A DNA stretch of 64,000 nucleotides, from positions 1 through 64,000 of the forward strand of contig CANMIS010000004.1 in NCBI GenBank assembly GCA_947498065.1, written 5' to 3'. Position numbers and translations under genes: made by a program. Below the pieces are notes generated by a model, which was not told where the DNA came from, searched no databases, and was given only the letters and a program-made list of their open reading frames with translations. Shown here piece after piece: positions 20,453 to 28,571 of the stretch; position 1 is the stretch's first letter, and each line of letters starts with the position of its first letter. Source of the stretch: an uncultured Erythrobacter sp. (GTDB taxonomy: Bacteria; Pseudomonadota; Alphaproteobacteria; Sphingomonadales; Sphingomonadaceae).

Positions 20453-21148
20453 TCACCTAGCAAACTCCGTACTAAAACTGCCGGCTGAAAGGCGAGATGT
20501 AAGCGCATCAGTGGTAAGATCTCGCGAGACGGTCGAACTGTCATCGAACCATTTTTTCCGATAAGAATCCATCCAGCCCAAGCGTTCTTCAATCCCCGTC
20601 GTCACTGGATCATCGGTAATCTGTACCGTGATGCGCCTCAACTTCACACCAGAACCAAAAAAGATTGGTAAATCCTTCGGTCCCAAAGATTCTACGCTGG
20701 TCGGATCATCCAGATCGCCAAACGTAACCAGCATCGGCATCAGACTTTTGAATTCTGGCGCACGCGTCTTGGGCATTGCAGGCCATATCTCTATCGGGCG
20801 AGGCATTCTCGTGCCCTTTTCCCGCAGCAACGTCGAAATCCCTAAATGCGGCTGCAAACTATTGTGACCCTCGCCTACTAGCAGCGCAAAAAGCGTATGC
20901 CCCCCGGTCAGATCAACAACCACCGCCTCACCATCGACACGTCGTTGAATGCGGTTCTCGCCAAGCATCGGAATATTAGGAGGGCGTGTGACGGTCACTT
21001 CACGAACGGCGTTGCCTGTTCGCAAGCCATCGGGTGTCTCAACTTCAACGGTCATCTTATAACGATAAGACGAAGTGTCAGCGCAACCACCCAGCAGAAC
21101 CGCTGACAGCATCACCCAAAATCCGAAAAACCCGCGCATGTTCATGGC
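20453..21148 (-). CDS. Hypothetical lipoprotein
   Basis: Signal peptide with lipobox LLGGC; approximate start. Confidence 0.6.
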   Translation of the reverse strand, partial: AMNMRGFFGFWVMLSAVLLGGCADTSSYRYKMTVEVETPDGLRTGNAVREVTVTRPPNIPMLGENRIQRRVDGEAVVVDLTGGHTLFALLVGEGHNSLQPHLGISTLLREKGTRMPRPIEIWPAMPKTRAPEFKSLMPMLVTFGDLDDPTSVESLGPKDLPIFFGSGVKLRRITVQITDDPVTTGIEERLGWMDSYRKKWFDDSSTVSRDLTTDALTSRLSAGSFSTEFAR

Positions 21149-21214
21149 TCCCATCATCGGGCGAGCATTAGAGCAGCTTTCTTACCGTTTCGTTTGGGTG
21201 TTTGCGCGTCCAAC

Positions 21215-21580
21215 GTCATCCCAGCGAAAGGCATTCTCCTAGGCCTGTCGAAGGGCTGGGAGCTCATGGGGCCAAGCGCTGTACTAAGCGGCCCTAGACC
21301 CCAGCCTTCGCTGGGGTGACGGATGGCTACAAAAACTCGTCATGCTGAATTCAGTTCAGCATCCATCGTTGGTCCAACCTCATTTAAGTCGCGCTGGGGA
21401 TGGACCCTGAACCAAGTTCAGGGTGACGTGGGTAATGACGTGGCGTTTCTAGGGCGAGCAACCCGCCTTATTCGTCATCCCGGACTTGATCCGGGATAAC
21501 ACCCTCGGTCTCGCGCTTGTTGCGACGGTTGTCCTGGAAGCGCAGCTGGCCGAAGGTCAACCGAGTTCAGGATGACGGTT
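21215..21580. repeat. Cluster of short REP-like palindromes with shared GTCA(T/C) tags
   Basis: ACCCCAGC-cttc-GCTGGGGT (21298-21317); ATGCTGAA-ttcag-TTCAGCAT (21342-21362); ACCCTGAAC-caa-GTTCAGGGT (21404-21424); ATCCCGGA-cttga-TCCGGGAT (21477-21497). Confidence 0.8.
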
Positions 21581-21802
21581 GGTGCTTAAGGGCCGAGCCG
21601 ATCAGACAGTGCGTCACATCGCATCGCATTTCCTACTCGCCGTAAGCAGGCTATCACGAGGCCATGCCAGCCCTCTCCCCCTTAATCGGAAAAATCGATC
21701 GTACGGCGCATTTTGATCGAATGGATTTTTGGCCCAAGACTGTGTTCCAGCCGTTCCAAGCGTGCCTCACCAGCGGTGAGTTGAGTGGGATCGCTCACCG
21801 TG

Positions 21803-21890
21803 CCGTAGCCGCCCGCACCCTCCGCCCTTCCACCCGGAACCTACCGGGATACCATCCGGGTGGAAGGGCGGAGGGTGCGGGCGGCTACGG
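21803..21890. repeat. GC-rich palindromic element copy 2 (perfect 36-bp arms, 16-nt loop)
   Basis: CCGTAGCCGCCCGCACCCTCCGCCCTTCCACCCGGA-acctaccgggatacca-exact reverse complement. Confidence 0.95.
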
Positions 21891-22021
21891 TCCACAAACT
21901 GGGACTCTCAACCGGTTGCAAGTGCAACCAGTGCGCGATAGTCAGGGCGCATTGCATGGGCCGAGTGGAGAGGCGTTCCTGCGGAGGTTAGGAACGGGGG
22001 CTGCTCGGACTGATCAGACCA

Positions 22022-22055
22022 GCTCCTGCCTTCCTGGGAGCGTGATCAAGGAAGG
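22022..22055 (+). promoter_or_regulatory. Predicted H-type pseudoknot in 5' leader sequestering SD of downstream gene
   Basis: P1 GCTCC(22022-26):GGAGC(22037-41); P2 CCTTCCT(22029-35):AGGAAGG(22049-55). Confidence 0.5.
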
Positions 22056-22067
22056 ATGCCGGCCATC

Positions 22068-23384
22068 ATGACCGACGTTATCGACCCAACCAACACTCCG
22101 ACCCCGCGGCGCAAGCCCAAGCAGCCCAAGACCATGATCGGCGGGCGCGAGATGAAGCCTGCGACCCAGATGATGGGCTATGGCTTTGACCCTGCCCTGT
22201 CGGAAGGGTCGCTGAAGGCGCCGATCTTCCTCACCTCCACCTTCGCATTTGAGAACGCGGCGGCGGGCAAGCGGCATTTCGAAGGCATCACAGGCCAGCG
22301 CCCCGGCGGCGCAGAGGGCCTGGTCTATTCGCGCTTCAACGGGCCCAATCAGGAGATCCTGGAAGACAGGCTGGCGATCTGGGACGGGGCGGAGGATGCG
22401 CTCACCTTCTCCAGCGGGATGACCGCGATCTGCATCCTGATGCTGGCGAGCGTCAGCCAAGGCGATGTGATCGTGCACTCCGGCCCGCTCTATGCGGCGT
22501 CCGAGGGCTTCGTCGCCAAGGTGCTGGCGAAGTTCGGCGTGACCTACGTGGACTTCCCCGCCGGTGCGAGCCGCGAGGAGCTGGACGAGGTGCTGAAGCG
22601 CGCCAAAGCCCAAGCCAATGCAGGCGGCGGCAAGGTGGCGATGATCTACCTCGAAAGCCCGGCCAACCCGACCAATGCTCTGGTCGATATCGAGGCGGTG
22701 AAGGCGGCGCGTGATGCGAACCTCAAATGGGACTGTCCAATCGCGATCGACAACACGTTCCTCGGACCACTGTGGCAACGCCCGCTCGACCACGGCGCGG
22801 ACATCGTGGTCTACTCGCTGACCAAGTATGTCGGCGGCCATTCGGACCTCGTCGCTGGTTCGCTTGCCGGCGCGAAGAAGTGGATGGATCCCGTGCGCGC
22901 GCTACGCAACACGATGGGCGGGATTGTCGATCCGAACACCGCATGGATGCTGCTGCGGTCACTGGAGACTGTTGAACTGCGGATGCAGCGGGCGGGCGAG
23001 AACGCGGCCAAGGTCTGCGCCTTCCTGAAAGCGCATCCCAAGGTGGAGGGGCTCGGCTATCTCGGCTTCATCGACGATCCGCGCCAGCAGGACATCTACG
23101 ACCGCCATTGCAAGGGCGCGGGCAGCACCTTCAGCGTCTTCATCAAAGGCGGCGAGGCAGAGAGCTTCCGCTTCCTCGACAATCTGACAATCGCGAAACT
23201 CGCGGTCAGCCTGGGCGGCACAGAGACACTCGCGAGCCATCCCGCGGCGATGACGCACCTGTCTGTCCCGCCAGAGCGCAAGGCCGCGCTGGGCATCACC
23301 GACAACCTGGTGCGGATCAGCATAGGGATCGAGGACGCAGACGATCTGATCGCTGACTTCGAACAGGCGTTGGAGCACGTGTGA
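22068..23384 (+). CDS. Cystathionine gamma-synthase / methionine gamma-lyase family PLP enzyme
   Basis: VYSRFNGPNQEILEDRLA, SSGMTAI, YSLTKYVGGHSDLVAG (PLP Lys). In-frame ATG also at 22056. Confidence 0.92.
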   Translation: MTDVIDPTNTPTPRRKPKQPKTMIGGREMKPATQMMGYGFDPALSEGSLKAPIFLTSTFAFENAAAGKRHFEGITGQRPGGAEGLVYSRFNGPNQEILEDRLAIWDGAEDALTFSSGMTAICILMLASVSQGDVIVHSGPLYAASEGFVAKVLAKFGVTYVDFPAGASREELDEVLKRAKAQANAGGGKVAMIYLESPANPTNALVDIEAVKAARDANLKWDCPIAIDNTFLGPLWQRPLDHGADIVVYSLTKYVGGHSDLVAGSLAGAKKWMDPVRALRNTMGGIVDPNTAWMLLRSLETVELRMQRAGENAAKVCAFLKAHPKVEGLGYLGFIDDPRQQDIYDRHCKGAGSTFSVFIKGGEAESFRFLDNLTIAKLAVSLGGTETLASHPAAMTHLSVPPERKAALGITDNLVRISIGIEDADDLIADFEQALEHV

Positions 23385-24502
23385 CCACAGACATGAGAGG
23401 GCGGCGAGCAAAGCGCTCAATTTGGGTGCGGACGGCATGGCTAGCATCGCTGCTTGCGGCGTTCAGCTTCGCCTCGCCCGCCGCCGCTCAGTTTGAGATC
23501 ATCTACCCCGATGAACCGGCGAAGGAAGGCCAAACCTTGCTTGAATGGTCGCGCCCGCCAGTTCTGGAATACACCATCCCTGATCATAAACGCGGCGATG
23601 TATCGACCTGCGATGCGGCGTCTGAGTTCGATCTGGATCAAACCGCTCTGACGTGTTGGCCCGTGCTGCGTGCGTCCCAATTCCTCACTTTGGCCTCGTT
23701 TGCGCAAGGCGAGCCAACCGGTGATCCGGCAGCCAATCAACGCGCCGGTATCGCCTATGCCAATCAAGGTTTGGAGTTCATCGGAACGCCGCGCTGGCCG
23801 CTGCAAGAGTTCCTACGAACCAAGTTGCTAGAGGTTCGCCTATTGGCGGAGATCAAATTGGAGCAATGGGAACGGGCTCTTGCGACCAGCGCTGATCTGA
23901 TTGCGAGCATCGAGAGCGATGCGATTAAACACGACGATTTTCGCTTGGGTTATGCTCAGCGCAAGCGCGGCGATATACTGCTGAAACTGGACCAACCAAG
24001 CCAAGCCCGCAAAGAGCTAGAAGAAGCTCGCCCGCTGCTGCTTGGCCCAGAAGGCGTCAACTTTGCTTTACCGTTCAGTGACTTTAGCGAAAACGTCATC
24101 GCCGACGCAATCCGTCGAGGCGACACAGGCTATGCCGCTTCAACAATTGAGAGTTACCTGAATCATATCAAAACCGTACCTGCCGGCCTCAGGATGGGCA
24201 TCACCGCTCATCACGATTTGCAGCTCTATTTGCTGGCGACACGCGGCGATTTGGAGAAGACACTGGCGGTATTGCGTGAACGGGCAAGATATCAGGCTTC
24301 ATCCTCGCCTTGCTCCCCATTTGACCGGCTCTTCCCCGCTGTCTTGGCGCCCTTACGCGACAACGAGGAATTGCAAACTCTGCTGAAAGAAATAGGCTGC
24401 GAGCAGCGCGCATTGGACAAAATGGAAGAGGCGGCCACTGAGGGCATCAAGGATTATGACGATTCTCTGCTGCTCCCCCGACATGAAGGAACTGCCCAAT
24501 GA
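23381..24502 (+). CDS. Hypothetical secreted protein, possibly TPR-like
   Basis: Overlaps upstream stop (GTGTGA); signal peptide; helical C-terminus. Confidence 0.6.
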   Translation: MTTDMRGRRAKRSIWVRTAWLASLLAAFSFASPAAAQFEIIYPDEPAKEGQTLLEWSRPPVLEYTIPDHKRGDVSTCDAASEFDLDQTALTCWPVLRASQFLTLASFAQGEPTGDPAANQRAGIAYANQGLEFIGTPRWPLQEFLRTKLLEVRLLAEIKLEQWERALATSADLIASIESDAIKHDDFRLGYAQRKRGDILLKLDQPSQARKELEEARPLLLGPEGVNFALPFSDFSENVIADAIRRGDTGYAASTIESYLNHIKTVPAGLRMGITAHHDLQLYLLATRGDLEKTLAVLRERARYQASSSPCSPFDRLFPAVLAPLRDNEELQTLLKEIGCEQRALDKMEEAATEGIKDYDDSLLLPRHEGTAQ

Positions 24503-25302
24503 CGATGAGCAATCAGGAGCGCAAACCGGTATGCCTCGTGATCGGCGCTGGCGCTGGGATCGGCGGACATACGGCGATGCACTTTGCCGCTGGTGGCTAT
24601 CACACCGTGCTAGCGCGGCGCAGCGATGAGGAGGGCCTTGCAAAGCTGGTCAGCCAGATCGAGCGCGCCGGCGGTTCCGCCAGCGGCGCCTTGCTCAACG
24701 CCGCCGAGGATGGATCGATTGAGGAGCTGGTAGAACGGACCGAGCGCGACATCGGCCCGATTGACACCGCGCTCTACAATCTCGGCGCGCAAATCGGCAA
24801 TCGAACGCTGGCCGATACGCCGCACCGCGCCTTTGAGCTTGGCTGGAGGCTTGGCACATACGGCCTGTTCCGGCTCGCCCATGCGGTGCTGCCCGCCATG
24901 GCTGAGCGAGGCAAAGGCACGCTGCTCGTCACCTCTGCGACCGCGGCCGTGCGCGGCAATGCGGGACAGCACAGCCATGCTGCGGCGATGGGCGGGCGGC
25001 GGATGCTGTGCCAAACGCTCAACGCAGAGTTCGGCCCGCAAGGCGTGCATGTGGCACACATCGTCGTCGATGGTTCGGTCGATGCGCCCGACACTCTGGG
25101 CAAGCTGCTGGGCGACAAGTTTGAGGCCTATAAGGCGTCAAAGGGCGAAGACGGCGTGATCGATCCGGCCGCGCTAGCAGAGACCTATTGGCACCTCGCA
25201 CAGCAGCCCAAGAACTGCTGGACGCATGAGATTGATGCCCGGCCATGGACCGACACCCCATGGTGGAACGACAATCCGATTGCGGCGATTGATCGGAAGT
25301 GA
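24499..25302 (+). CDS. Short-chain dehydrogenase/reductase
   Basis: GAGAGIGGHTA, YNLGAQ motifs; ATGA overlap. Confidence 0.8.
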   Translation: MTMSNQERKPVCLVIGAGAGIGGHTAMHFAAGGYHTVLARRSDEEGLAKLVSQIERAGGSASGALLNAAEDGSIEELVERTERDIGPIDTALYNLGAQIGNRTLADTPHRAFELGWRLGTYGLFRLAHAVLPAMAERGKGTLLVTSATAAVRGNAGQHSHAAAMGGRRMLCQTLNAEFGPQGVHVAHIVVDGSVDAPDTLGKLLGDKFEAYKASKGEDGVIDPAALAETYWHLAQQPKNCWTHEIDARPWTDTPWWNDNPIAAIDRK

Positions 25303-25307
25303 GCGGC

Positions 25308-27005
25308 TTAGCGCAGCTTCTCGAAAACAACGCCCTCTGCCAGCGCTGCGGACACCAAGGCGCCGGTTACCCGGCCTTCGCCATCGCGCTGAAAGACGAC
25401 CTCCTGAAGGCCCGATCCAGGGCCAGTGAAGGTGTCCACGGTGAACGGCGACAAGGCAATTGGGGGCAGACGCAATTGAAAGGCGGTGAGCGTGCCGTCA
25501 ACAACGCGCAATTCGTAGCGCGTCTGCAATTCTTCGCTGAAGAAAACCCCAGTGAATTCCTCTAGGTTCAGCGTCTCCGGATCGACCGGTGTTATGGCTG
25601 TTTTGCGAGCCGTCAGTTCACCGTTCAATCCGACCACATATTTGAGCTCTTGTGCTTGCTCGCCCGGCTCATTGTCGAACCTGATCGAAAGCTGGCTCGC
25701 TGAGTTCAGAACAAATTCGCCTTTGCCCGATTGAGCGAGCGCCAATTGCTGACTGGTGCCATAGGGCGAGAACTGCAGTTTGCCGTCTGCGTTGGAGATA
25801 TCGAACACCGCTCCGGGAAAGAGTTCATATTGGCCTGCATAGCTATCAAGCTCGCTCTGCGTTGCCTCGCTCCATTCCGGCTTCGCTGCTTTCTGAAAGT
25901 CGGGATTGTCGGCCAAATAGATATCAGCGAGCGCGAAAGCGGTCCCAGCCGCATCGAAATCACCACGATTGCTGAGCAAAACGACCGTGAAGTTCGCCTC
26001 AGGCACGCGCAAAAGGAACGACCGAAATCCGGCAATCCGCCCGCCATGCGACCATGTTTCAAGCCCCCCATACATCCGCGATTCCTGTCCGCGCGAAAGC
26101 AGCGAAACCTCTCCATCATTGGTTACGCCGCGCTGCTCCATCAGCGCGAAAACGCGCTCATTACCGACAGTCATCAGCTTGAAGTTTGCAGACCATTTCA
26201 TCAGATCGGCTACCGTCGTGATCACTCCCGTGGAGCCAACAATTTCCCGGTTGAGGATGCTCTTGGTTGTCCCGCGGCGCGACACATTATAGGACTGGGC
26301 GACGTTCGGTATCAAAGCTGACCGATTGCTCTGGACGACAGTATTTTCCATGCCAAGCGGCGCGAATATCGCCTGCTGCAAATAGGCATCGAAAGCTTGA
26401 TCCGACACCTGCTCAACGATCTTCGCGAGCAGGGCATAGCCCGTATTGCTGTATTCGATTTGCTCAGACGGCGAAAAGTTAAGGCCACGCTGCCGCGCAA
26501 TCATCGAATATTGTTGACCCTGGGTGACGATGTCGTCTTCGAGCCAGCCAGCCATCAACAGCAATGTACCGACTTCTCGCAGGCCGCTCGTGTGATCCAG
26601 CAATTGTGCGATCGATATCTTTTCCGGCAGTGCGCTTAGCTCTGGCAGGATCTCGCGAACATCATCTTCGAGGCTCAGCTTGCCCTCATCAATGAGCATC
26701 GAGATCGCAAATGCGGTGAATTGCTTTGACAAAGACGCGGCATGAAACCCGGTCTGGTCAGAGATCGGAATGGAGTGCTCTAGATCAGCCGCGCCATATC
26801 CCCTTTGAAAGACTGTCTGGCCGTCGGCGACGATCGCCACTGCCAAACCAGGGCTTTCAGGATCGTCCCACTTTGCAAGCAGTTCCCTGGCGGCATCACC
26901 CTTCGGGGTGGGATCTGCGACCTCTTGGGCCTGAGCGTTCGGAGACAAACCCAAGTGAAGGCCCGTCACAATCAGTCCGCAAAGCACCCACCCGATAAAC
27001 CGCAT
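25308..27005 (-). CDS. Serine hydrolase (beta-lactamase class C/AmpC-like)
   Basis: FHAASLSKQFTAFAI (SxxK), YSNTGYALL (YxN). Confidence 0.9.
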   Translation of the reverse strand: MRFIGWVLCGLIVTGLHLGLSPNAQAQEVADPTPKGDAARELLAKWDDPESPGLAVAIVADGQTVFQRGYGAADLEHSIPISDQTGFHAASLSKQFTAFAISMLIDEGKLSLEDDVREILPELSALPEKISIAQLLDHTSGLREVGTLLLMAGWLEDDIVTQGQQYSMIARQRGLNFSPSEQIEYSNTGYALLAKIVEQVSDQAFDAYLQQAIFAPLGMENTVVQSNRSALIPNVAQSYNVSRRGTTKSILNREIVGSTGVITTVADLMKWSANFKLMTVGNERVFALMEQRGVTNDGEVSLLSRGQESRMYGGLETWSHGGRIAGFRSFLLRVPEANFTVVLLSNRGDFDAAGTAFALADIYLADNPDFQKAAKPEWSEATQSELDSYAGQYELFPGAVFDISNADGKLQFSPYGTSQQLALAQSGKGEFVLNSASQLSIRFDNEPGEQAQELKYVVGLNGELTARKTAITPVDPETLNLEEFTGVFFSEELQTRYELRVVDGTLTAFQLRLPPIALSPFTVDTFTGPGSGLQEVVFQRDGEGRVTGALVSAALAEGVVFEKLR

Positions 27006-27008
27006 ATT

Positions 27009-27542
27009 CTACCCCTTCCACTCTCGGCGCTCTTCCGCCTGACGTAGCACCTCGTAGGAAACCTGGATCGCTTGAAATTGCTGTGCGGCCTCTTCGTCGC
27101 CTGGCATCACATCGGGATGGACCAGTTTCGCTTTGGCCCGGTAGGCTTTCTTGATCGCCGCGAAATCGGCATCCGCCTCTAGCCCCAACACTTCCAGCGC
27201 GCGCATTTCATCATCGCTGCGGCTGCCATCGCCAGAGCCGGTCCAGCCATAATGGCTCGCCTCAGCATAGCCGGAATTTTCGCGCTGCTCATCCTTGGCG
27301 CGCTTGGCCTTTTCCTCTTTGTCGAGACCTTCAAAATAGTCCCAACCCTTATTGTATTCCGCCGCGTGCTTTTGACAGAAATGCCAGCGGTCGGGGCTGT
27401 TGGGCGATTTTGGCGCTGGGCATAGACCGGGCTCGCCGCAACCGTGGCGATCGCATTCGCGCTGAGTCACCGCCTCACGCGAGGAATCGTACGACCTCCA
27501 GCGCGGAAAACCCCAGTCGTTTGATCGTCCTTTGCCGCTCAT
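27009..27542 (-). CDS. J-domain protein
   Basis: ALEVLGLEADADFAAIKKAYRAKAKLVHPDVMPGDEEAAQQFQAIQVSYEVLR. Confidence 0.9.
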   Translation of the reverse strand: MSGKGRSNDWGFPRWRSYDSSREAVTQRECDRHGCGEPGLCPAPKSPNSPDRWHFCQKHAAEYNKGWDYFEGLDKEEKAKRAKDEQRENSGYAEASHYGWTGSGDGSRSDDEMRALEVLGLEADADFAAIKKAYRAKAKLVHPDVMPGDEEAAQQFQAIQVSYEVLRQAEERREWKG

Positions 27543-27671
27543 GCCGGCTGCCCCGCAGCGGCGCGATTAAAGTTGTTTGTCGATGCCATTATCTGTTTAA
27601 CCTAGGCGCGCTGGCGCACAAAGCAAAGCCAGTAGATTGCTTATGAAGGAAAATTTTGGAACCAGTTGCGG

Positions 27672-27692
27672 ATTGCAATGTTGCATTGCAAT
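27672..27692. promoter_or_regulatory. Perfect 9-3-9 inverted repeat, candidate operator
   Basis: ATTGCAATG-TTG-CATTGCAAT. Confidence 0.5.
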
Positions 27693-27760
27693 AAATCGTT
27701 CATATGTGAGCGTTAGAGCGCAGCCGAACACCAATTGTAAGTAAGAGACCCAAGACCGCC

Positions 27761-27931
27761 ATGAGCCCACAACTCGCCATCTCAAGCACATTCGCAACCT
27801 TTGCGATGGCTGCGCTGTGCGTGCTGTCGGCGGGCGGCAACATCAGCAGCGCGTCTGATGCGGCATTTATGCCGGTCCAGGCCGAAATGCCTTCGCTGGA
27901 CCTGCCTACTGCGGATTACTTGCTGCCATAA
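27761..27931 (+). CDS. Small (56 aa) putative secreted/membrane protein, missing from ORF track
   Basis: MSPQLAISSTFATFAMAALCVLSAGGNISSASDAAFMPVQAEMPSLDLPTADYLLP*. Confidence 0.5.
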   Translation: MSPQLAISSTFATFAMAALCVLSAGGNISSASDAAFMPVQAEMPSLDLPTADYLLP

Positions 27932-27983
27932 AGGCGCTGACCCGGCGCGAAGCCGGGCCAGAAACCTCTATGCAATTCTTAGT

Positions 27984-28511
27984 CTAGTTGATGACGACGC
28001 TGGCCGCGCGGCGGTTCTGCGCCCAAGCCTGTGCATTGGAGCCCAGCGCAACCGGGCGCTCCTTGCCATAGCTGACCGTGCTGATCCGATTGGCGGCAAT
28101 GCCCAGACTAACCAGATAGTTCTTGGCCGAATTGGCCCGGCGTTCGCCCAGAGCGACGTTGTATTCACGCGTGCCGCGCTCATCCGCATGACCTTCAATC
28201 GTGATGGTCACTTGCGAATACTGGCCGAGATATTGCGCCTGCGTTTGCAGGGCGGCGGCATCGGTGCTGTCGATGTTGAAGCGGTCCGTGTCGAAATACA
28301 CCACGGCATTGCTGCCAACGGCCTGTTCGAAATGCCCCTGTGTTCCAACGCCTGGACCAGACGGAGCGGTCGAGGGACCGCTCGTGGTTGGTGTTGCCGT
28401 TGCTTGCGGGGTCGGTGGCAGTTCCTCTGGTGCCTTTTTGGCGCAGGCGCCGAGCAAGGCGGTCGATGAAAGCACAGCGATCGCGATGATACGAGTATTA
28501 GGGATAGTCAT
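27984..28511 (-). CDS. pal: Peptidoglycan-associated lipoprotein Pal
   Basis: Lipobox LLGAC; OmpA-C domain VYFDTDRFNID...TIEGHADERGTREYNVALGERRAN. Confidence 0.95.
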   Translation of the reverse strand: MTIPNTRIIAIAVLSSTALLGACAKKAPEELPPTPQATATPTTSGPSTAPSGPGVGTQGHFEQAVGSNAVVYFDTDRFNIDSTDAAALQTQAQYLGQYSQVTITIEGHADERGTREYNVALGERRANSAKNYLVSLGIAANRISTVSYGKERPVALGSNAQAWAQNRRAASVVIN

Positions 28512-28571
28512 GGCAAATCCTCTCTGGTTGCCGGCGGGTCGGGGAGCCCGGCGGATAGTGAATAACATAGC

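Noticed and set aside
20335-20592. 85-aa reverse ORF overlapping the 3' end of the lipoprotein gene, considered as a frameshifted C-terminus
   Set aside because: The lipoprotein already ends plausibly (...LSAGSFSTEFAR); no independent evidence for a frameshift.
21664-22071. 135-aa forward ORF before the PLP enzyme
   Set aside because: It runs through palindrome copy 2 and the structured leader and overlaps the start of the PLP gene; no protein-like motifs, likely spurious.
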